Shown piece after piece: positions 57,906 to 64,000 of a DNA stretch of 64,000 nucleotides. The stretch's first letter is position 1. Every line of letters begins with the position of its first letter. Under the pieces are notes generated by a model that saw nothing but the letters and a program-made list of their open reading frames with translations, was not told the origin of the DNA and searched no databases. This DNA comes from Rhinopomastus cyanomelas. Its lineage: Eukaryota; Chordata; Aves; Bucerotiformes; Rhinopomastidae. The translations under genes were made by a program, and so were the position numbers. Location: the NCBI GenBank assembly GCA_013400115.1, contig VXBP01010330.1:146068-210067 (forward strand). The letters are read 5' to 3'.

Positions 57906-60900
57906 CCTACACCTCAGCTGCCTAGGGGCTGGTGACTATAACAGCAGTAGCCTACACGCTCACTAGATTCTTTTTACAGTCAGCAGCAACTGAGCAGGTG
58001 TAGTCAGGGGAAATCAGGGAGTGATCCATCTGACCCAAACTGGGGTCTCCATCAGCACGCACAAGAAGCAAGCTGCTTGCCGAGAGGACAGGCCAGCAGA
58101 AACGTCGTCACCGCCTCTGCATACCTCGTACAGTTATTGCATGAAGATTTAATTATGTTTCTTCTCAGACTTGTGTTTAATTTTGTAAAGAGCGCCCTAG
58201 CGGCTAACACAGACTTGGTGGATCAGCCCTTATTCTCCACGTCCAACCGGCATTCCCATCTCTGAAAATGTTAACGGCACACATATCAGCCCATGAACAC
58301 CCCTCTGCCCCTGCACAGTCCCAGACACATTTATTTTTGGCCATGCAGACTGCAGCCATTGTCACTCCGCAGTGTTACCTGGATGTCCTGTGGGAAGACA
58401 AGAGGAGATCTTTATGTAAATTCACATAGCCTTCCCAAAAGATAAATTGCTGAAGGAGCCCTCTGCTGATCTCCACTGATTAAGCCCATCACTGACTTCA
58501 CCCAAGAGGAGCCATCACTCATATCACCTCTCCAACTCTCCTACAGGCAAGCACCAGTTGAAAAAGAGGCTTTTCCCACCTTGCCTGCAAGCATCATGTT
58601 AAAGACACAGAGAGAGCAGAAAAGCCTCACAGAAGTATAGACTGGGCAGGCAAATGAGTAAGAGGCAAAGAAGATGAGGAGTGACTAAGATCTACTTTAC
58701 CAATAACCAGGCTGGAGCTGCTGGACCCAGGCCACCTGAAAGTCATCAAAACTGTATCCTTTTGAGATGCTTCAGCTATGTGAAGACATAAACTGAGAGC
58801 CACCTCTGCAAAGGTTTAAGTAGGGAGGTGTGGAAATAGAAACAATAAGGTTGGGAGACAAATTAGGGGGTATAGAGGGCGTGGAAGGAGGGAGGAGAAG
58901 TTTCTCGCTCACATGACAATTTCGGAATGCAGCTCACGAGGCTGAGACAAGTCTGTTGTCTGGGGTTAGAGTTGCATAAGGGCTTGGAAAACTCAGACCT
59001 CCAGCATCACTCCCCCAACACCAAAATAACCCAGCAAACTATGCAGGTAAGTAACTGGAGGTTGTGCTGCCACAGCTATGAGGAGGTTTGCCTGGGGGCT
59101 CTCCTAGGAGAAAGGGAGACAGAGACTCTACCTCAGAGGTGCAACAGTCAAGGACTGAGAGAAGAAACAGGCTGAGACAGGGCTTGAAAGAAAGTGGTCT
59201 CAGCATTGTCATGGTAAGAAAAGGCGAAGAAAGAGCAGATCAAAGCTCAACATCAGCTGGAAAGGCAATGCCCCTATCTGCAAGGCACAGAGGAGACATA
59301 GCAGGATACATGGGGCTGCTGTTGCTGACCTAGTATCTAAAACCAAATTATTTTAAAACACAAGCTCTTTGTGCTTCACCAAAAAGCAGAACAGCCATAA
59401 ACACCATGAACATGTTTTTCTACATTTTGTTTTTTATTACCCTGTGCATTTAGGAAAATAAGTGAGGCCATTTGGGTGGGATGAGAAACCTTAGAAATCT
59501 TTGTCCATACCTTGTACTCATGCTGGCTGAACTTTCTCACACCCAGCCTTACAATTGGCTCATGTCAGCCTTTGGGGAGCATTTGTTCCCTTCCATGCAG
59601 GCCTCATGCTTGCTTTAAAACAAACAAGTAAGTAAGTAAAGTAACAATTTTCTTCTGCTTGTCTCTCATAAGCATCTCAATGACTTCCTCTCACAAAGTT
59701 TGCTGCTTCCACACAATCAGTAGCGGTTTTCAGTTGCACGCAGAACCCTTTGTGTAGCCAAGAGGAGTTCAGGAAAAGGTGGTAACATCCTTCGCAGCCT
59801 TAGCTGATGCATCGGAAAGCTGTATGTGCTGAAAAGCCACAGGCAGCTTAATCAGCCTAATCAGGATGCAAATTCCACTTGGATGAATGAGGCAGTGGTC
59901 CAGGCAAGGTGTAGCACGGCACATTTTGGGGCACTATGACATCTGGATGATGGGGAGACTGCAGCACTGATATCTTCCCCTTGGTTCAGACATTTCTATT
60001 TGCATACATCTGCACAGGAAGCCAGCACAAACTATTTGCACAGGAGATGGAAGGAATAATCCCGCTTTACTTTGTAAATTACATGCACTTACCCCAATTA
60101 AAGAGGAAGAGTGCAGCATCACACTAACATTATCATTAGCTCTTTGAATGCGTTAACTTGGAAAATAAAACATCTGCACCAAAAAACATAAACTCACAGT
60201 GCTGGTCATGCACTTGCAATCCTGCTTCCACATCACAAATCACCACTTCACTTGTCAGCTGTTATCACCACATCTCTACACCTATGTGCCAGTGGCAGGG
60301 AAGCACTGGAGATCACCTGGTCAAACAACTGGAATGTTAAAAAAAAACAAAAGAGATGTCTTGAGAAATACAACCACGTGGTTAAAACGGGTCCGGAAAT
60401 TGGGCAGAACTTGTGTTTGGCCAATGAAACACCTTTCAGAAGAAGCATTCCAAAATGCCCAAGTTCCTTTCAACACAGATGCTAAGCAGAATTGATCCCT
60501 GACTTCCAGGCAGTGATGTGTCAAAAAGCAGCCGATGGCCACGCTGGTCTGCACGAGTGAAGAGCTCTAGTTATTATTTTTATTATTATTTTAATGCAGA
60601 AGCAGTTGTCTCAGGGTTTATTCTTTGGCTGAATGAGCTGAAGTGAGGCTCCCCAGGCAGCTGCTGACATAATGAATGATTGTGTGGTGAAGCCCAGAAC
60701 GGGAATGATTAAGAATTTTGAAAGGCTCAGGAATTTGTGAATAACAAAAGTAGCTACAGTCCCCAAAATCTTGCCATTTGTTCTCAGCAACAAAGGAGGA
60801 CTCAAAGGCCTTTGTTTAACAAAATTATTCAAAAACAGGATACGAAAGGAATTAAGGGTTATCTCCACTGACATAACAGAGCAAGCAAATTGTGTCCCCA

Positions 60901-62174
60901 AGTAGAAAGAGTTATGAATGTATTCTGTTGAACGTATTGTTAACTGAATTACTACGGTCCTGTTCCTTTTATCCCTTTTCCAGTACTGTTACCATGTTCC
61001 CTTTGTCAGTAATTCTCAAGGTCTTAAGGCCTTTCAGCCCAGACTCTGAGAGTGGGAGCTGTTCATTCCATAGAAGACTCCAGTCCTCTGACAGGCAAGC
61101 GGAAGCATCCAGCAAACCCCCTTCCGAGGCTTCTATCAGCTGCGGTCTCTTGGCTTATCTCACATCTTCAGCAGTATTAAAAATAACCACAGTTACATCT
61201 CCCATCAGTAAATATTCCATTTGCATTAAGAGAAAAAAAAATCACAACCCTACTATCGGTGTCTCCAGTAAGCAACAAGAGCTTGATGTACAAGGCACTA
61301 GATTGGCATGGGAAAACATGACAGCCATGCCCCAAAGCCATGCCCATCTCCTCAAAGGGAAACAAGCCCTCCACTTTTGGAGCACCTACTGTAGGGATCA
61401 CGTATCAACTCAGCAAAACACAAGGGAACCTGATGAAGATCCACGCTGCGCTGACAAGTGCTATCCAAAAAAATACTAATTCATTTAAAACACTTTGTTG
61501 TATAAGCAATAACCCAAGAAGTGTGCTGGATCGAGGAGTGGAAAACCAGCTTACCCATGAGGGTTGTCAAGCATGAGAAATTAGACAGCCAACACAAGTG
61601 ATGCTAATGCTGAACCCAAAGGCAGGCACTATAAATCAGAACAGTGCTCCTGGGTGCAGAGAGGATGGACTTACATTCACCAAGGGATGGATCCAGCTTC
61701 CTTCCCTCCTCCTCCTGTTCAGGATCCTCACCTGAAGCGCTGGCAAGATTTTAGCACCCCACAGGCACTGTTGTCCATGGGATGAGCTATGCCAAAACCT
61801 GTCTGTGACACACACTTGTAAGGATAAGTGTAAAAGACTCCTGCACAGGATGATGACATCAGTGACCTTCTGCATTTAGGTTTTCATTCTCTTAATATTA
61901 AACCATTCACTTCCTACAGCAGCAGCTGAAGTCAATACTACCTCTGGTGTCTCCTCTACTTGTTGCTGTAGTAAGTGCAAGTAAGTGCAAGTAGTGCAAT
62001 AAAACCTGCTTTTGCCACCCTGACTGGCTCAAGTCAATGTGAATTTGGCAATACTTCCAAAGGAACAAGCTTTTCATCTTGGGATACAACTCCAAGGAGA
62101 TAAAGTTTCTTTGCCATTCATTCTACAGGTGCCTCAACAGCTCGTCCCATCTGTCCTGATCACACCACAGTAAA
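57906..62174. other. Unique non-coding DNA, 4.3 kb
   Basis: No CR1 and no recognised gene. A 195-codon plus frame (60,892-61,479) has no domain. Short repeats are (AAGT)n at 59,625-59,639, a TTA-rich run at 60,570-60,594 and a 10-bp repeat at 61,970-61,997. Near 58,060-58,265 CpG is retained next to gatttaattatg, again texture suggestive of a regulatory element. Confidence 0.5.
61970..61997. repeat. 10-bp tandem repeat, about 2.5 units
   Basis: The unit gtaagtgcaa occurs twice perfectly, followed by a partial third unit (gtagtgcaa). Confidence 0.9.
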
Positions 62175-62742
62175 AATCACAGAAACACAGCACATTAGGG
62201 ATTGGAAGGGACCTTACAAGACCATCTATTCCAATCCCTCCACCAGAGCAGGATCACCTAGACCAAGTCACACAGGAACATGCCCAGAAGGGTTCTAAAT
62301 GTCACCAGAGAAGGAGACTCTACAACCACCACGGGCAGCCTGTTCCAGCGCTCCATCACTCTCACCATAAACAATTTCCTTCTCATATTTATGTGGAAAC
62401 CCCTATGTTCCAGCTTAGACCCACTGCCCCTTGTCCCATCATTAGACGACACTGAGAAGAGCCTGGCTCTATCCTCCTCACACCTGCCCTTTCCATATTT
62501 ATCAACATTAATGGGGTCACTCCTCAGTCTCCTTTTTTCCAAGGTGAAGAGATCCAGCTCCCTCACCCTTTTCTCATCAGGGAGATGTTCCACTCCATCA
62601 TCTCTGTGGCTCTGTGCTAGACTCTCTCCAGCAGTTTTGTGTCTTTCTGGAACTGAGGGGCCCAGAACTGGGCGCAATATTCCAGATGTAGACTCCCCAG
62701 GGCTGAGCAGAGGGAGAAGAGAACCTCTCTGGACCTGTGGCT
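62175..62742 (-). mobile_element. CR1: CR1 LINE fragment, about 570 bp, ORF2 end open
   Basis: Antisense, young subfamily. One minus frame runs open for about 139 codons to the ORF2 stop (VRELDLFTLEKRRLRSDPIN, SSNDGTRGSGSKLEHRGFHI, ERWNRLPVVVVESPSLVTF). The 3' tail is 'aatcacagaaacacagcaca', then 'ttagggattggaagggacct'. The 5' part reaches the 'gaacctctctggacctg' block. It is the longest preserved young copy in the window. Confidence 0.95.
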
Positions 62743-63969
62743 AAAAAGCATAATCAGTCCCTGGCCTTGTCTTTCAGTCCCCTGGGCAGCAGTACCACTT
62801 GGAGAATAAGAGATGTTCGAAAGCCTATCTTTACAAGGACTCCACCGTACCTTTGCTGACATTTGGTGTATTCTTGCTAAAAGTTAATAAATAAATAAAA
62901 CCGTGTGATTCATGACTAAAACAAAAAATCTTAGGACATGACAGCGACATTGAGAAGTTGCCTACAGAATGTAAGATGAAGATATCGTCATCCCCAACAT
63001 GAAATAAAGCTCCTACAAAACAATTCAGACTTGATAAGACTGGAGAATTATGCTTTCTAGGTAGAGGTGTCTCTTGAAATATGGTTTAACACCTGTTATT
63101 AATTCTGCTGCCTGGCACATTTGCACCATTACTTCTCCTGTCTCAGCTACAAATTTCAGAGATCACGCCCAAGCCTGACACTAAACTATGGAAACACTTA
63201 GGTTAGAATTCACCTTTTGCTGCACATCCAGAGAAAAGCCTTCTGCTATGCACCTCTGAGTTATGTTGAAGTTAACTCTTAACTCCAGTTCCAGACCTGT
63301 CATTCCCCCCGTCAACCCCTTTTGAGTTATGTTGAAGTTAACTCCTAACTCGAGTCCCAGACCTGTCATTCCCCCCATGTCAACCCCATTTTAGCCTTCT
63401 GCCCTCAGCAATGGTAATTTATGGAGAAAGATACAGGGCATGGCAGAGACAGTCCTCCAGCTGCTGATTTCCATTGTTCTGACATACGGAGCCACCATTT
63501 GCAGGCATGTGGCTTTGCAAGCTGGGAAGAACGTTTTTCACTGTTTTCTAATATCCCCATAATAGTAAACAACAGCGCTAAAAATACCAACAATGCAGAC
63601 ACCAGTCAGCAATTAGAAGAGGAAAACATAGGAGCAGGTACCCCAAACAGGGCGGCCCCTTCCAGCTCAGGGTAAACCACAGCATCCCTCAAAATTCTGC
63701 ATTTATTAGGAATTTCTGCACTGACACAGTCTGGCATCACTTTGCCCGTACCACCAGTTAAGTTCTCCTGATATAGCCACCTCAAAGTTTGGCAAGAGAG
63801 ACTTCAAAGGGCTGAATTAAAACCACCTCTCTACTTGGTTTTGCCACATCTAAAACAAAGAGCCTAAAAGCCCATCCAACAAGGTTGCCACAACCATCAG
63901 AACATGACTGCTTTCGAAGCCCTTTGCCATCCTCCCAAAGGAATGCTGTATAGGAAAAGACAATTGAGT
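62743..63969. other. Unique DNA with a 66-bp tandem duplication
   Basis: No gene recognised. The duplication at 63,258-63,390 is listed separately. Confidence 0.5.
63258..63390. repeat. Two-unit tandem duplication, period 66 bp
   Basis: The unit starting gagttatgttgaagttaact at 63,258 recurs at 63,324 with a handful of substitutions and a 3-bp insertion near its end. Because 66 is a multiple of three, the minus strand keeps one open frame across both units (GMTGLGLELGVNFNITQ, then GMTGLELELRVNFNITQ). That looks protein-like, but the frame is only 65 codons long and unsupported. Confidence 0.93.
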
Positions 63970-64000
63970 TCACAGAACATTAGGGATTGGAAGGGACCTT
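63970..64000 (-). mobile_element. CR1: CR1 LINE 3' end, cut by window edge
   Basis: Antisense, young subfamily: 'ttcacagaacattagggatt', 'ggaagggacctt'. The copy continues beyond the window. Confidence 0.88.

Noticed and set aside
62280..62744. A 154-codon plus-strand frame
   Set aside because: Entirely antisense to the CR1 ORF2 sequence on the minus strand.
1..64000. Search by eye for tRNA, rRNA, CRISPR arrays, endogenous retrovirus genes or LTR pairs, and bacterial-type operons
   Set aside because: None was found. The short repeats present are CR1, microsatellites or simple tandem duplications, and no retroviral gene or paired LTR was recognised.

Overview
The window reads as vertebrate nuclear DNA from a bird. 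The deciding evidence is about thirty dispersed copies of the CR1 (chicken repeat 1) non-LTR retrotransposon. Copies that keep their 3' end finish in the avian CR1 hallmark of two or more direct copies of an ATTCTGTG or ATTCTATG octamer, preceded by the motif gatgatct..aggtcccttccaa. Most belong to one subfamily whose tail reads ATTCTGTG rather than the ATTCTATG of the classic chicken consensus. Exact species and chromosome cannot be read from the sequence. Base composition is moderately AT-rich, CpG is depleted, and stops are frequent in all frames, as expected of an intergenic region or a very long intron.

I recognise no complete protein-coding gene, no rRNA or tRNA, no CRISPR array and no operon. 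The only protein-coding sequence I can identify is the decayed C-terminal part of CR1 ORF2 (reverse transcriptase and downstream region). Layout: 1-7.8 kb holds six CR1 fragments separated by unremarkable unique DNA. 7.8-16.8 kb is mostly unique DNA with two small CR1 tails and a striking 22-bp inverted repeat (12,249-12,350). 16.8-21 kb carries an older, long CR1, an internally deleted CR1, an inverted CR1 pair and two AT-rich stretches that look like conserved non-coding DNA. 21,487-22,577 is a perfect 545-bp direct duplication around a single N, almost certainly an assembly artefact. 22.6-31 kb has scattered CR1s and two weak candidate exons on the minus strand. 31-44.9 kb is largely unique with two CR1 clusters (36.1-36.7 and 39.4-40.4 kb). 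44.9-50.9 kb is unique DNA with several candidate regulatory stretches, including POU-octamer matches. 50.9-64 kb is again CR1-rich and contains a 66-bp tandem duplication at 63.3 kb.

Nothing in the window supports a new multi-gene system. The two observations most worth checking are the false duplication around the N and the near-perfect hairpin at 12.3 kb. Candidate exons and conserved non-coding elements are inferences from sequence texture and are given low confidence; a cross-species alignment would settle each of them.
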